Assembly: GCA_021740645.1 (NCBI GenBank)
Contig: JAIOZL010000002.1
Span: 186,001 to 250,000 of the forward strand
Direction of reading: 5' to 3'
Length of the DNA: 64,000 nucleotides
From: Bacteroidales bacterium
GTDB lineage: Bacteria > Bacteroidota > Bacteroidia > Bacteroidales > JAADJA01
The notes below the pieces were generated by a model, which saw only the letters and a list, made by a program, of their open reading frames with translations, did not search any database and was not told the DNA's origin. The translations under genes and the position numbers were made by a program. Position 1 is the first letter of the stretch. Every line of letters starts with the position of its first letter. This document shows positions 36,729 to 45,867 of this stretch, piece by piece.

Positions 36729-36956
36729 TAAGTACCCGCCAAAGTTACTATCAATCCATTGGAATTGTGATTAGAATAGTATGGCCTTTTCATTGATTCA
36801 AAAACACTATTTTTTAATGATAATTTGTAATATCAATATTGGTAAGCGCTTTAAGGTTATACCAGTAAGGAGGGCCAACAAAGTGTCACGCAGGATCATT
36901 AAAAGATTGATGGCAAGGATAAGCCATGTGTAGTGGGATTTGATTGTTTGAACAAG

Positions 36957-36984
36957 TTGTAAATTTTAATATTTGGTATATTCG
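36957..36984 (+). promoter_or_regulatory. Possible promoter (TTG-N17-TAtaTTCG) for the 183-residue membrane protein
   Basis: A -33-like TTG (36957-36959) and a near-match -7 TATATTCG (36977-36984), 17 nt before the ATG at 37002. One mismatch in the TTTG core. Confidence 0.35.
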
Positions 36985-37001
36985 CAAAAAAAACATTATG
37001 T

Positions 37002-37553
37002 ATGATAAATAGAATCCTATCCAGCAGGTTAACATTATTATTATTTACAATATTCTTTACTATAATACCGGGAATAGACTATTATTCAAAAATATTTATT
37101 AATTTATATAAGAGTATTACTATTCCTAGCTTTACCTTTAATCTTGATTTTTCTGTATATGATTTTTTACCCTCACTTTTATCTGGTATTGCTTTAGGCC
37201 TATTGTTTTATCTATATATAAAATCCAGGCAGGAATATGCTTTAATGAAAAAAGAATTTCAAAAAGCCAATAACGAATATTCCATATTTCAAAAAGATAG
37301 TAGAAGAATTAAAGAGATATTAATTACTCACCATTTAATAAATAATAACAGGTTTCATCGAATTCAACAAAAGAACTTTGACAAGCTTTTTGATAATGAA
37401 GAACATTATGTGAAGAAAAATTTAAGGAGACAGCTCTCTATTGATACAGGTCATGAGTATACTGATGAAGAAGTAGATGATGTTCTCGATAGATTTTATC
37501 GACAAAAACCAAAATTCTTTCAGCCTAATAAAGCAACGCTTACAAAGTTGTAG
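37002..37553 (+). CDS. Membrane protein of unknown function (two helices plus charged tail)
   Basis: A 183-residue product that I do not recognise. A first hydrophobic helix spans about 9-27 and a second about 53-72 (LPSLLSGIALGLLFYLYI); between them is a Phe/Tyr-rich loop. From 74 on, a charged, probably helical cytoplasmic tail (KSRQEYALMKKEFQKANNEYS) holds many Asn/Lys and ends FFQPNKATLTKL. Codon use is more A/T-rich than in recG. A strong terminator begins 21 bp after the stop, so it is a single-gene unit. Another unrecognised membrane protein follows on the same strand. Confidence 0.65.
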   Translation: MINRILSSRLTLLLFTIFFTIIPGIDYYSKIFINLYKSITIPSFTFNLDFSVYDFLPSLLSGIALGLLFYLYIKSRQEYALMKKEFQKANNEYSIFQKDSRRIKEILITHHLINNNRFHRIQQKNFDKLFDNEEHYVKKNLRRQLSIDTGHEYTDEEVDDVLDRFYRQKPKFFQPNKATLTKL

Positions 37554-37574
37554 TAAATTACATAAATGATTATC

Positions 37575-37606
37575 ATCCTGACAAACATTGCTTTGTCAGG
37601 ATTTTT
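37575..37606 (+). terminator. Rho-independent terminator (11-bp stem)
   Basis: Arms 37575-37585 and 37592-37602 pair perfectly around a 6-nt loop, followed by Ts. The CCTGACAA...TTGTCAGG core is nearly the same as that of the terminator after groEL. Confidence 0.9.
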
Positions 37607-37719
37607 GATATATAGAAACTTGGCAATGCGAAGCGAGAGTGCCGCATTACCAAAATCTATGGCCGTTAATATTAATTCTAAATAAATCAATTGTGCACTG
37701 CCGATCTTTATTTCTGAAT

Positions 37720-37727
37720 ATCTTTGA
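37720..37727 (+). promoter_or_regulatory. -7 box (TAtcTTTG) for the 279-residue membrane protein
   Basis: TATCTTTG, 25 nt before ATG 37753. It excludes the earlier GTG (37639) as a start if it is the active promoter. Confidence 0.5.
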
Positions 37728-37752
37728 AAAAAAAATCACAAAGTTTTTCACA

Positions 37753-38592
37753 ATGCCTCCATCCTTATTATATCTAGCTTCATGGATTACAGTTTCAGGT
37801 GGAATATATTTACTATTTAATCGAACTGGTGAGAGCGTAAAGGAGGAAACGAAGATAAAGGTATCAGCCTGGCTGAAATCCATTAGTGTACCGTATCCTA
37901 ATCCTAATTCTACATTGTTTTTTGTTGATCTTTTCGAGATTGTATTTACAAAAAAGCATTTTTACTGGAAATGTATTACTAGGAGTGTGATTGCTTCTAT
38001 TCTTGCTTATATTATTGTAATGCTTATTTATCAGGTCAATGATCCTGAATATGGATTGGATACTGTTTACTCCTTTTTTAGTTTTGTATTATGGATGTTT
38101 ATTTTTCTGAATTTAGTTCCCGATTATTTTTCACTTCTTGAAACCAGGATAATACTCAAGAAATTGAAAACAGTTAGGTCAGTGCCGATGTACTTTTTTT
38201 TATTGATTTTGGATTTGATGCTTACAGCCTTAATATATTATCTTAATTTGATATTTTTTGGATCAATACAGGATTTATTTACCGATGGTTTTTCTTTCAA
38301 TATCTGGAAAAATAGCATAAGCGGTACAACAGATTTGTACTTAGGATTGTGGGATTATACAGATATTTTCAGCGTTTGGCTATATTCAACATTTCTCACC
38401 TCAATATGGTTATGGCTATTTCTTATTTCGACATTTTTCATCAAAATTTTAACAAAATCCTTAAAAGGATTAGAATTCTTTCAAAAGCACCTGGATATTG
38501 ATAACAAACCTTTTAATGCCATCGGATATTTCCTGATGATTAATGTAACAATAGTCTATATAATCATAGGAATTTTTAAACTTATATTTTGA
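37753..38592 (+). CDS. Polytopic membrane protein of unknown function
   Basis: 279 residues from ATG 37753 (MPPSLLYLAS); a longer frame begins at GTG 37639 but a -7 box lies between. No family recognised. About six hydrophobic helices are visible (for example ASILAYIIVMLIYQV, FFSFVLWMFIFLNLVP, FFLLILDLMLTALIYYLNL, a Trp-rich SIWLWLFLISTFFIKIL, and the C-terminal FLMINVTIVYIIIGIFKLIF). Soluble loops are short; there is no Cys cluster or Walker motif. Base composition is low in G+C like the preceding gene, and both sit between recG and pheT, so this may be an accessory insertion in core sequence. Confidence 0.6.
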   Translation: MPPSLLYLASWITVSGGIYLLFNRTGESVKEETKIKVSAWLKSISVPYPNPNSTLFFVDLFEIVFTKKHFYWKCITRSVIASILAYIIVMLIYQVNDPEYGLDTVYSFFSFVLWMFIFLNLVPDYFSLLETRIILKKLKTVRSVPMYFFLLILDLMLTALIYYLNLIFFGSIQDLFTDGFSFNIWKNSISGTTDLYLGLWDYTDIFSVWLYSTFLTSIWLWLFLISTFFIKILTKSLKGLEFFQKHLDIDNKPFNAIGYFLMINVTIVYIIIGIFKLIF

Positions 38593-38898
38593 ATTGACAA
38601 GTTTGCTATTTTCTACGTTCATATTTTCTCTAAACTAATCACCTAAATCCTATCTGAACCGCCCCACATATGGTTTATTTGAATCATGTCATCAGTTTTA
38701 ATTACCCAAAATATTGAAATAAAACCTTACCTATAAAAGTTCCTAATTCCAAAATCAGAAAATCAAAGTGAACCACTGAATCGCACGAGCCTGATGTAAA
38801 AGCCTTTGCAATGAAATTCGAGCGGTATCCATTCAAACATACTGACTTATACCTTAGCAATAATTAGTAAAATTGATTTTTAACTTTCCTATTATCCC

Positions 38899-38941
38899 CA
38901 AACTTTACAAAAATCAACTGGAATGCATGCAATAAAGTTTG
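38899..38941. promoter_or_regulatory. Inverted repeat (9-bp arms) upstream of pheT
   Basis: CAAACTTTA (38899-38907) and TAAAGTTTG (38933-38941) are perfect complements 25 nt apart, just before the pheT -7 box. Possible operator or leader structure. Confidence 0.3.
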
Positions 38942-38949
38942 TAAAATCT

Positions 38950-38957
38950 TACATTTG
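38950..38957 (+). promoter_or_regulatory. -7 box (TAcaTTTG) for pheT
   Basis: TACATTTG, 24 nt before the pheT ATG. Confidence 0.55.
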
Positions 38958-38981
38958 CAACTTCTTAAAAATTAACGATCA

Positions 38982-41456
38982 ATGAAGATTTCATACAACT
39001 GGCTGAAAGATTACCTTGACATAAAACTGTCACCGGAAGAATTATCGGAATTACTTACCGATTGCGGACTTGAAGTGGAAGGCCTTGAAAGCTGGCAATC
39101 CATCAAAGGTGGAATGAAAGGAATGAAGATAGGGGAAGTGAAATCCTGTGTGAAACACCCTGATGCTGACCGCTTAAGTGTCACAACTGTGGATGTGGGT
39201 GAAGAAAATTTGCTCCCTATCGTTTGCGGTGCCCCCAATGTAACTGCCGCACAAAAGGTTGTGGTGGCAACTGTTGGAACAATTATTTATAGTGGGGATG
39301 AATCCTTTGAAATAAAAAAGGCAAAGATCAGGGGAGAAGTGTCGGAAGGTATGATTTGTGCCGAAGATGAAATTGGCCTGGGAACTTCCCACGAAGGAAT
39401 AATGGTTCTTGAATCCGATGCCAAAGTTGGAACACCTGCCAGCGAATATTTTAAGCTGGAAGAAGACTGGGTATTTGAAATTGGCCTTACCCCAAACCGG
39501 ACCGATGCCATGTCGCATATAGGTGTAGCCCGTGATATCAAAGCCGTACTTGAAAACATTGATTTCATTAAGGGGAATAAAAATGAAAGAATTTTAAAAG
39601 TCCCGTCAACCGATTGTTTTAAAACAGAAAATACAAATCTTGATATCCCTGTTATCGTTGAAAACCCGGAAGCATGTCCTCGTTATACCGGTGTCACCAT
39701 ATCGGGAATAGAGGTGAAAGAATCTCCTTCCTGGTTAAAAAATCGTTTAAATGCAATTGGCTTAAGGCCCATCAATAATATTGTGGATATTACCAATTAT
39801 GTATTGCATGAAACCGGTCAGCCCCTGCATGCTTTTGATGCAGATGAAATTACCGGCGGAAAAGTTGTGGTTAGAAAAATGGCTGAAGGGACTTTATTCA
39901 CCACACTTGATGAAGTAGAACGAAAACTCAATGCCAACGACCTGATGATATGCAATATGGAGGATGGAATGTGTATTGGAGGAGTGTTTGGTGGTATCAA
40001 ATCAGGGGTAAGCGAAAAAACCACGTCCATCTTTTTAGAGAGTGCTTATTTTGACCCTGTTCATATCCGTAAAACTTCTAAGTTCCACGATTTGCAAACC
40101 GATGCTTCTTTCCGGTTTGAACGGGGAGTTGACCCTGAAATGACCTTGTATGCGCTAAAAAGAGCAGCCTTATTAATAAAACAACTGGCTGGCGGCAGCA
40201 TTTCTTCTGAGATCAAAGATGTTTATCCCAAACCTTTTGAAAAGGCCCTTATTGAGGTAAGCTGGAAAAATATCCACCGCCTGATCGGAAAAGCAATTCC
40301 TCAGGAAGTTTCTAAAAATATTCTGACTTCACTTGATTTTGAAATTCATGAAGAATTACCTGAAGGGCTAAAAGTAAGTTCTCCGTTTTACCGTGTGGAT
40401 GTGACCCGTGAGGCTGATGTTATTGAAGAGATATTGAGGGTTTACGGATACAATAATATTGAGATACCTAAAAGTTTAAATGCTTCTGTGAGCCATTCGG
40501 TGAAGCCTGACCCTGAAAAAATCCAAAATGTTGTTGCTGACTTTTTAAGTAATAATGGTTTTTCAGAAATCATGAATAATTCCCTCACCAAAGCTGTTAA
40601 TTATGAAAATCGCAAGGATTTTAATGCGGTGGACAGTGTAAATATCCTGAATCCACTCAGCCGCGATTTAAATGTAATGAGGCAATCTTTACTTTTTGGT
40701 GGCCTAGAAGCAGTGATATATAATATGAACCGGAAAAATTTTGACCTGAAGTTGTATGAGTTTGGAACGACTTATAAACAAAACCAGGGAAGGGGAAAAG
40801 TTGATCCGGTAATAAAACGCTTTACTGAAAACAATATTCTGGCTTTATTTACTACCGGAAATACGGAGAATGAATCATGGTATTCCGAAAACAGAAAAAC
40901 AGATTTTTATCATTTAAAAGCAGTTTGTTCCAACTTATTTATACGGACAGGCATTGATATCTCCTCAATGGAAACAGGAAATACGGAGAAGGATTATTTT
41001 GATTTTGGATTTTACTTTAAAAAGGAGAGTAAACTTGTTTTTGAAATTGGAAAAATTTCCGGCAACCTGTTAGCTGAATTCGACATTAAGGAAGCGGTTT
41101 ATTATGCTGAAATTAATATGGATAAACTGGTAAATATGTCGGGCAAGTTTAAGGCCGGATATACAGAAATACCAAAATTCCAGGAAGTAAGGCGCGATCT
41201 TGCCTTATTGATTGATAAAAAGGTTAAATTTGAGGAGATAAAAAGAATAGCTTTTGAAACAGAACAAAACTTATTAAAACAGGTGAACCTGTTTGATGTG
41301 TATGAAGGGAAAAATATTGAGTCTGGAAAAATTTCATATGCCGTGAGTTTTATTTTACTCGATAAGGAAAAAACGCTTACTGATAAAGTTATTGATTTGA
41401 CGATGAATAAGCTGATGAAAGCTTATCAAAATAAATTAAATGCAATTATTCGTTAA
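38982..41456 (+). CDS. pheT: Phenylalanyl-tRNA synthetase beta subunit
   Basis: The 824-residue subunit forms the (alpha-beta)2 synthetase with PheS, which is not in the window. Domain order is complete: MKISYNWLKDYLDI start, EMAP-II-like tRNA-binding domain (about 42-155, KHPDADRLSVTTVDVG, PIVCGAPNV), B3/B4 editing domain (about 215-395, NNIVDITNYVLHETGQPLHAFD), B5 domain (about 405-480), catalytic-like core, and a C-terminal FDX-ACB domain (about 725-824, FQEVRRDLALLIDK). A -7 box precedes it; the nucleotide-sugar dehydrogenase follows by 20 bp. Confidence 0.96.
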   Translation: MKISYNWLKDYLDIKLSPEELSELLTDCGLEVEGLESWQSIKGGMKGMKIGEVKSCVKHPDADRLSVTTVDVGEENLLPIVCGAPNVTAAQKVVVATVGTIIYSGDESFEIKKAKIRGEVSEGMICAEDEIGLGTSHEGIMVLESDAKVGTPASEYFKLEEDWVFEIGLTPNRTDAMSHIGVARDIKAVLENIDFIKGNKNERILKVPSTDCFKTENTNLDIPVIVENPEACPRYTGVTISGIEVKESPSWLKNRLNAIGLRPINNIVDITNYVLHETGQPLHAFDADEITGGKVVVRKMAEGTLFTTLDEVERKLNANDLMICNMEDGMCIGGVFGGIKSGVSEKTTSIFLESAYFDPVHIRKTSKFHDLQTDASFRFERGVDPEMTLYALKRAALLIKQLAGGSISSEIKDVYPKPFEKALIEVSWKNIHRLIGKAIPQEVSKNILTSLDFEIHEELPEGLKVSSPFYRVDVTREADVIEEILRVYGYNNIEIPKSLNASVSHSVKPDPEKIQNVVADFLSNNGFSEIMNNSLTKAVNYENRKDFNAVDSVNILNPLSRDLNVMRQSLLFGGLEAVIYNMNRKNFDLKLYEFGTTYKQNQGRGKVDPVIKRFTENNILALFTTGNTENESWYSENRKTDFYHLKAVCSNLFIRTGIDISSMETGNTEKDYFDFGFYFKKESKLVFEIGKISGNLLAEFDIKEAVYYAEINMDKLVNMSGKFKAGYTEIPKFQEVRRDLALLIDKKVKFEEIKRIAFETEQNLLKQVNLFDVYEGKNIESGKISYAVSFILLDKEKTLTDKVIDLTMNKLMKAYQNKLNAIIR

Positions 41457-41476
41457 CTTCTCAAAATTATATTTGT

Positions 41477-43114
41477 ATGAAAAATAAGTTATCAATTAGT
41501 CCTTCAGGTGAACAGTTTACCATCCCTGACAAATCAAGCTATCCATCCGAATTTAAAAGAATAAAAGCATTGGCTGAGGAAGCTAAAGGCAGGGGCCAGG
41601 AGGTAGTTGTGGTAATGGGACTGGGTTTTGTCGGTGTGGTAATGGCTGCTATCGTAGCTGATACAAAAGACGAAAAAGGGAATTATTCAAAGTTTGTAAT
41701 TGGATACCAGCGTCCAAGCGCAAGAAGTTACTGGAAGATCCCGGTAGTGAACAAGGGTGTTTCCCCGGTAAAAGCAGAAGACCCGGAAGTAGAAGAATTG
41801 ATAGTAAGAACAGTAAATGAAGCAAAAACCTTTGTAGCTACATACAATGAAGAATGCCTGAAACTGGCTGATTGTGTCGTAGTGGATGTACAGTGCGATT
41901 ATGCAAAACAAGACCTTGGTAATATGAAAACGGGTGAAACCGATATGGCCGCCCTCGAAGCTTCCATGAAGACCATTGGCGAAAACATCCCTCCCCATGC
42001 TTTAACACTTATTGAAACTACTGTAGCTCCCGGAACCACAGAATTTGTGGCCTGGCCTATATTGAAAAAAGCTTTTGCCCGTCGTGGACTGAAAGAAACA
42101 CCATTACTGTCACATAGTTTTGAAAGGGTAATGCCGGGTAAAGAATATGTTTCCTCCATCCGCGATTTCTGGCGTGTATGCTCGGGTTGTGATAAAGAGG
42201 CACGCGCCAGGGTCGAAAAATTCCTGCATGAAGTATTGAATACGAAAGAATTTCCATTAACGGTTATGGATCGCCCAATTGAATCAGAAACAACTAAAAT
42301 TGTGGAAAATTCTTACAGGGCAAGTATCCTTGCTTTTATGAACGAATGGAGCCTATTTGCAGAACGCAATGGAGTTGATTTGATTAAAGTGATGAATGCC
42401 ATTAAAATGCGTCCTACGCACAGCAATATGATTTTCCCCGGACCTGGTATTGGTGGCTACTGTCTACCAAAAGACGGTGGTCTGGGTTATTGGGCCTATC
42501 GTCATATACTTGGTTTTGAAGATGGAGACAATGTATTTAAAATCACCCCCACTGCTATTGACATTAACGATACCCGTGGTTTGCATGTAGCTGAGCTTAC
42601 CCGCGACGCTTTGCGCAATATGGCCAGGTATATTGCCGGTTCAGAAGTATTGATTGCCGGGGCATCTTACCGCGAAGATGTGGGGGATACACGCTATAGC
42701 GGTAGCGAAATGGTGGTGAGGAAACTTAGCGAAATGGGTGCCGATATGCGGGTTCATGACCCCTATGTTGATGCATGGGACGAATTTGAACAACAAGCGG
42801 ACCACCCCGAACATTCCTGGGCAAGGTTTTTCCGTAATCAGGATCACTTATCAAGTATTAAAGTGCAGAAAGATTTAAAAGAAGCCCTTGATGGTGTTGA
42901 GGCGCTGATTTTGGCTGTGCCTCATAAACAATATAAATCCCTCGATCCGGAACAGGTGGTTGAATGGGCAGGTGGCCCGATTGCAGTGATAGACGCATTT
43001 GGTATTTTGCCGGACGATAAAATCCGGAAATACTTTGAATTAGGCTGTGAAGTAAAAGCTCTGGGCCGTGGACATATTCAAAGGATTAAAAAGGAAGTGC
43101 GTAACGGCGGCTAA
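41477..43114 (+). CDS. Nucleotide-sugar (UDP-glucose/UDP-HexNAc type) 6-dehydrogenase
   Basis: The 545-residue enzyme is predicted to oxidise a nucleotide sugar to its uronic acid in two NAD-dependent steps. The Rossmann motif is VVMGLGFVG (48-53), catalytic Lys274 and Asn278 lie in ETTKIVENSYRASILAFMNE, and the thioester Cys329 is in GPGIGGYCLPKD. The C-terminal domain (from about 370, GSEVLIAGASYREDVGDTRYSGS) is intact. It is about 100 residues longer than WecC/TuaD, largely through extra sequence at 60-130 and 445-470. Substrate not assignable by eye. Possibly exopolysaccharide or LPS precursor supply. A terminator follows. Confidence 0.85.
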   Translation: MKNKLSISPSGEQFTIPDKSSYPSEFKRIKALAEEAKGRGQEVVVVMGLGFVGVVMAAIVADTKDEKGNYSKFVIGYQRPSARSYWKIPVVNKGVSPVKAEDPEVEELIVRTVNEAKTFVATYNEECLKLADCVVVDVQCDYAKQDLGNMKTGETDMAALEASMKTIGENIPPHALTLIETTVAPGTTEFVAWPILKKAFARRGLKETPLLSHSFERVMPGKEYVSSIRDFWRVCSGCDKEARARVEKFLHEVLNTKEFPLTVMDRPIESETTKIVENSYRASILAFMNEWSLFAERNGVDLIKVMNAIKMRPTHSNMIFPGPGIGGYCLPKDGGLGYWAYRHILGFEDGDNVFKITPTAIDINDTRGLHVAELTRDALRNMARYIAGSEVLIAGASYREDVGDTRYSGSEMVVRKLSEMGADMRVHDPYVDAWDEFEQQADHPEHSWARFFRNQDHLSSIKVQKDLKEALDGVEALILAVPHKQYKSLDPEQVVEWAGGPIAVIDAFGILPDDKIRKYFELGCEVKALGRGHIQRIKKEVRNGG

Positions 43115-43138
43115 AATAGTGTTGCTTCTAAACGATAT

Positions 43139-43165
43139 AAGCGGGTGTCCTCACCCGCTTTTTTT
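43139..43165 (+). terminator. Rho-independent terminator after the sugar dehydrogenase
   Basis: A 9-bp GC-rich stem (43139-43147 with 43152-43160), a 4-nt loop and a T7 tail. Ends the pheT-dehydrogenase stretch. Confidence 0.93.
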
Positions 43166-43211
43166 GTGGCACAGAAACACCAGGCCTATCCCTATCACTA
43201 AATCTTTTACC

Positions 43212-43219
43212 TATTTTTG
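43212..43219 (+). promoter_or_regulatory. -7 box (TAttTTTG) for the DUF218 gene
   Basis: TATTTTTG, 22 nt before ATG 43242. Confidence 0.5.
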
Positions 43220-43241
43220 ATCCAGGTAAATAAAATTAGTC

Positions 43242-43958
43242 ATGTTCAAAAAAGTCAGCAAGGTATTACTTGGTTTTGTAAAAATTCTGGTGATTACTTT
43301 TGGAATTATATTTCTATTGATGATCGTCTTAAGTTTTACTGACCGGCCTTACATGGCCTATCACTGGCTGGGTACACATAATTCTGAAATAACCGAAACC
43401 CCGGATTACTTAGTGGTAATGGGGGCTGGGGGCATGCCTGGACCCGAAGGATTGATGAGGTGCTATTTTGCTGCTAAAGGTGCTGAACGTTTTCCTGAGT
43501 CTAAAATTATCATTGCTTTACCTTCAGATACTTTGGACAATGAAAATAGCGATTCCTACCGGATGTTTGAAGAGATTGCAGAAAGAGGCATTAACAAAAG
43601 TAGATTTATCTTTGAAACCAAAGGTACCAATACTTATTATCAGGCATTGGAGATCAATAAACTTTTGTTGAATCAAAATAATAAAAATCTCTTAATTGTT
43701 ACTTCCCCCGAACATATGTACCGTTGCATCCTGACCTTTAAAAAGCTCGGCTTTGAACATGTTTCAGGGCTACCTTCATTTGAAAACGCATTTGATGATT
43801 CATTACTTTTTACAAAAGAAGAAAGATCACAAAAAATTAAAGATTTGAACCGCAGCCTGGATGTTAGATATAATATGTGGAACTATCTCAGGTATGAAAT
43901 CATAGTCATTCGTGAATGGCTGGCCATAAGCTGGTATAAATTTAAAGGTTATATCTAG
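43242..43958 (+). CDS. DUF218 (ElyC/SanA/YdcF-like) membrane-anchored protein
   Basis: The 238-residue protein has one N-terminal transmembrane helix (about 9-31), then a DUF218 domain: DYLVVMGAGGMPGPEGLMRC, an AKGAERFPESKIIIALP strand-helix pair, a GTNTYYQALEINKLL segment and LLIVTSPEHMYRCILTFKKLGF. Family members (SanA, ElyC, YdcF) act at the envelope, some linked to peptidoglycan or vancomycin barrier phenotypes, with no agreed reaction. The usual E-x-x-x-S/T pattern after the first loop is partly replaced here. It is a single-gene unit between a terminator and the sigma-54 activator. Confidence 0.75.
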   Translation: MFKKVSKVLLGFVKILVITFGIIFLLMIVLSFTDRPYMAYHWLGTHNSEITETPDYLVVMGAGGMPGPEGLMRCYFAAKGAERFPESKIIIALPSDTLDNENSDSYRMFEEIAERGINKSRFIFETKGTNTYYQALEINKLLLNQNNKNLLIVTSPEHMYRCILTFKKLGFEHVSGLPSFENAFDDSLLFTKEERSQKIKDLNRSLDVRYNMWNYLRYEIIVIREWLAISWYKFKGYI

Positions 43959-44059
43959 TCGTGACGATTTACCCCGAACCCCCTTCTCAAATCGAATTCT
44001 TATCTCAAATTTCTGCACTTCATTAACAATAATTAAGACATATTAGCAGTTTTTTTGAG

Positions 44060-44067
44060 TAATTTTG
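44060..44067 (+). promoter_or_regulatory. -7 box (TAatTTTG) for the sigma-54 activator operon
   Basis: TAATTTTG, 23 nt before ATG 44091; first gene of the activator-lptE-TPR-secG run. Confidence 0.5.
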
Positions 44068-44090
44068 CAATTATACTGACAAAATGAGTT

Positions 44091-45323
44091 ATGGAAGTTC
44101 AGGCAATTAAACAACGATTCGGCATTATTGGAAATTCACCCTTATTGGAAAGAGCAATTGATATTGCAAGGCAGGTGTCTCCAACTGATTTAACTGTGCT
44201 TATATCAGGCGAAAGTGGGGTAGGTAAAGAAGTTTTTCCAAAGATCATTCACCAGTTAAGTGCCCGCAAACATGGACCCTATATTGCGGTTAACTGCGGG
44301 GCTATACCAGAGGGAACAATTGATTCTGAATTATTTGGCCACGAAAAAGGTTCGTTTACGGGGGCCCACGAAGCACGCAAAGGTTATTTTGAAGTGGTAA
44401 ATACGGGCACTATTTTTTTGGATGAGGTTGCTGAATTACCATTGTCCACGCAGGTTCGTTTATTAAGGGTACTTGAGTCAGGAGAGTTTTTTAAGGTAGG
44501 CTCTTCTAAAGTAATTAAAACTAATGTGAGGGTAGTGGCTGCAACCAATTTAGATATACCGAGGGCAATTAATGACGGGCGGTTCAGGGAGGACCTGTAT
44601 TATAGGTTAAATACTGTACCCATAAAAGTCCCCCCATTGAAAGACAGAAAAGAAGATATACACCTTATCTTCCGGAAATTTGCCTCTGACTTTGCGGAGA
44701 AGTACCGCATGCCTTCACTACAGCTTACACATGATGCCGTGAGGGTTTTGGTAAACTACCGGTGGCAGGGAAATATTCGGCAATTGAAAAATATAACTGA
44801 GCAAATTTCCATTATTGAACAAAACCGGAACATCGATGCAGCCACTCTTTCGAAATACCTTCCGGATGCAGAATACCGTGATTTGCCCGTATTATATAGG
44901 AGTTCAAAAGGCAAAGAAGAAATATCCGAAAGGGATTTATTGTATAAGGTTTTGTTTGATATGAAGAAGGATATTCATGACCTGAAACAAGTGATAGGTG
45001 AGATCATGAAAAGTGATGGCCTGTCAAAGGATATACAGCAAAACAATGCGCAGCTTATCAAAAAAATGTATCAAAATATTGAGGCTGCAAATGATTCGAT
45101 AGACGAATTGGATATTCATTCCGTGTCCGAAATAAATGATGACGAGGAACCTATTCAGGAATCAGAAGTGGTGGAAGAATCCTTATCGATACAGGAAAAA
45201 GAAATTGACCTGATCAAAAGGGCTTTGGCAAAACACAATGGAAAACGAAAAAATGCTGCCAAAGAACTGGGTATTTCTGAACGGACTTTATACCGGAAAA
45301 TTAAAGAATATGAACTAATGTAA
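44091..45323 (+). CDS. Sigma-54-dependent transcriptional activator without receiver domain
   Basis: The 410-residue protein starts directly with the AAA+ activator domain: Walker A GESGVGKE (40-47), the sigma-54 loop GSFTGA (87-92, Ser in place of the usual first Ala), Walker B TIFLDE (107-112), and the FREDLYYRLNTVPI segment. An acidic linker (about 255-365) leads to a Fis-type HTH (KNAAKELGISERTLYRKI). With no response-regulator or GAF domain it resembles PspF and may be controlled by a partner or be constitutive. It heads a same-strand run with lptE, a TPR-like gene and secG, an arrangement I recall from other Bacteroidota. Confidence 0.9.
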   Translation: MEVQAIKQRFGIIGNSPLLERAIDIARQVSPTDLTVLISGESGVGKEVFPKIIHQLSARKHGPYIAVNCGAIPEGTIDSELFGHEKGSFTGAHEARKGYFEVVNTGTIFLDEVAELPLSTQVRLLRVLESGEFFKVGSSKVIKTNVRVVAATNLDIPRAINDGRFREDLYYRLNTVPIKVPPLKDRKEDIHLIFRKFASDFAEKYRMPSLQLTHDAVRVLVNYRWQGNIRQLKNITEQISIIEQNRNIDAATLSKYLPDAEYRDLPVLYRSSKGKEEISERDLLYKVLFDMKKDIHDLKQVIGEIMKSDGLSKDIQQNNAQLIKKMYQNIEAANDSIDELDIHSVSEINDDEEPIQESEVVEESLSIQEKEIDLIKRALAKHNGKRKNAAKELGISERTLYRKIKEYELM

Positions 45324-45332
45324 CCTCTTAAT

Positions 45333-45848
45333 TTGAAAAAGATCACATCAAAAACTTTTTTTCTTTTGGCCTTCACAATGTTATTTATAACAGGATGTAA
45401 AGTCAATTATTCCTTTACAGGAGCATCAATACCTGTGGAGGTCAAAACCATAAATATTCAATATTTCCCAAACAATGCCACTCTGGTTGAACCTACGCTG
45501 AGCCAGAAGTTGACAGATGCTTTGAAAGATAAATTTACTACAGAAACGAGTTTGGTGTTGGTTAATGATGGTGGCGACCTTATTTTGGAAGGCTCCATAA
45601 CCAGTTATAAAACATCCCCCGTAGCTATCCAGGGAAATGACCAGGCAGCTCTTAACAGGTTGACGATAACCATTGATGTGACCTATGTCAACACCTTTGA
45701 TGATGCGATGAGTTTTGAAACTTCCTTCTCCCGATATTCTGATTATTCAAGTGGTGATAACCTATCATCGGTGCAGGATGCCCTCATCGAGGAGATTAAT
45801 ATGATGCTAGTGGAGGACGTTTTTAATAAAGCCGTTGTTAACTGGTAA
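45333..45848 (+). CDS. lptE: LptE-family LPS-assembly lipoprotein
   Basis: The 171-residue lipoprotein (lipobox ITGC, near Cys22) starts at TTG 45333, giving LKKITSKTFF; no ATG gives a complete signal peptide. The body has the alpha/beta LptE pattern: KTINIQYFPNNATLVEPTLSQKLTDALKDKF, then LILEGSITSYKTSPVAI and ITIDVTYVN. LptE plugs LptD in the outer membrane and delivers lipopolysaccharide. It starts 9 bp after the activator and its stop overlaps the start region of the next frame, so the genes are coupled. Confidence 0.85.
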   Translation: MKKITSKTFFLLAFTMLFITGCKVNYSFTGASIPVEVKTINIQYFPNNATLVEPTLSQKLTDALKDKFTTETSLVLVNDGGDLILEGSITSYKTSPVAIQGNDQAALNRLTITIDVTYVNTFDDAMSFETSFSRYSDYSSGDNLSSVQDALIEEINMMLVEDVFNKAVVNW

Positions 45849-45867
45849 AGAAACGGAGATAGACAGA

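Larger units (their letters stand above)
38593..38981. other. Intergenic region upstream of pheT
   Basis: About 390 bases without a supported gene. The last 85 bases hold an inverted repeat and a -7 box for pheT. The rest shows short stop-broken frames and no strong hairpin. Confidence 0.6.

Noticed and set aside
37639..37752. N-terminal extension of the polytopic membrane protein from a GTG start
   Set aside because: A -7 box at 37720-37727 lies inside it, and the extension is not needed for the first membrane helix.
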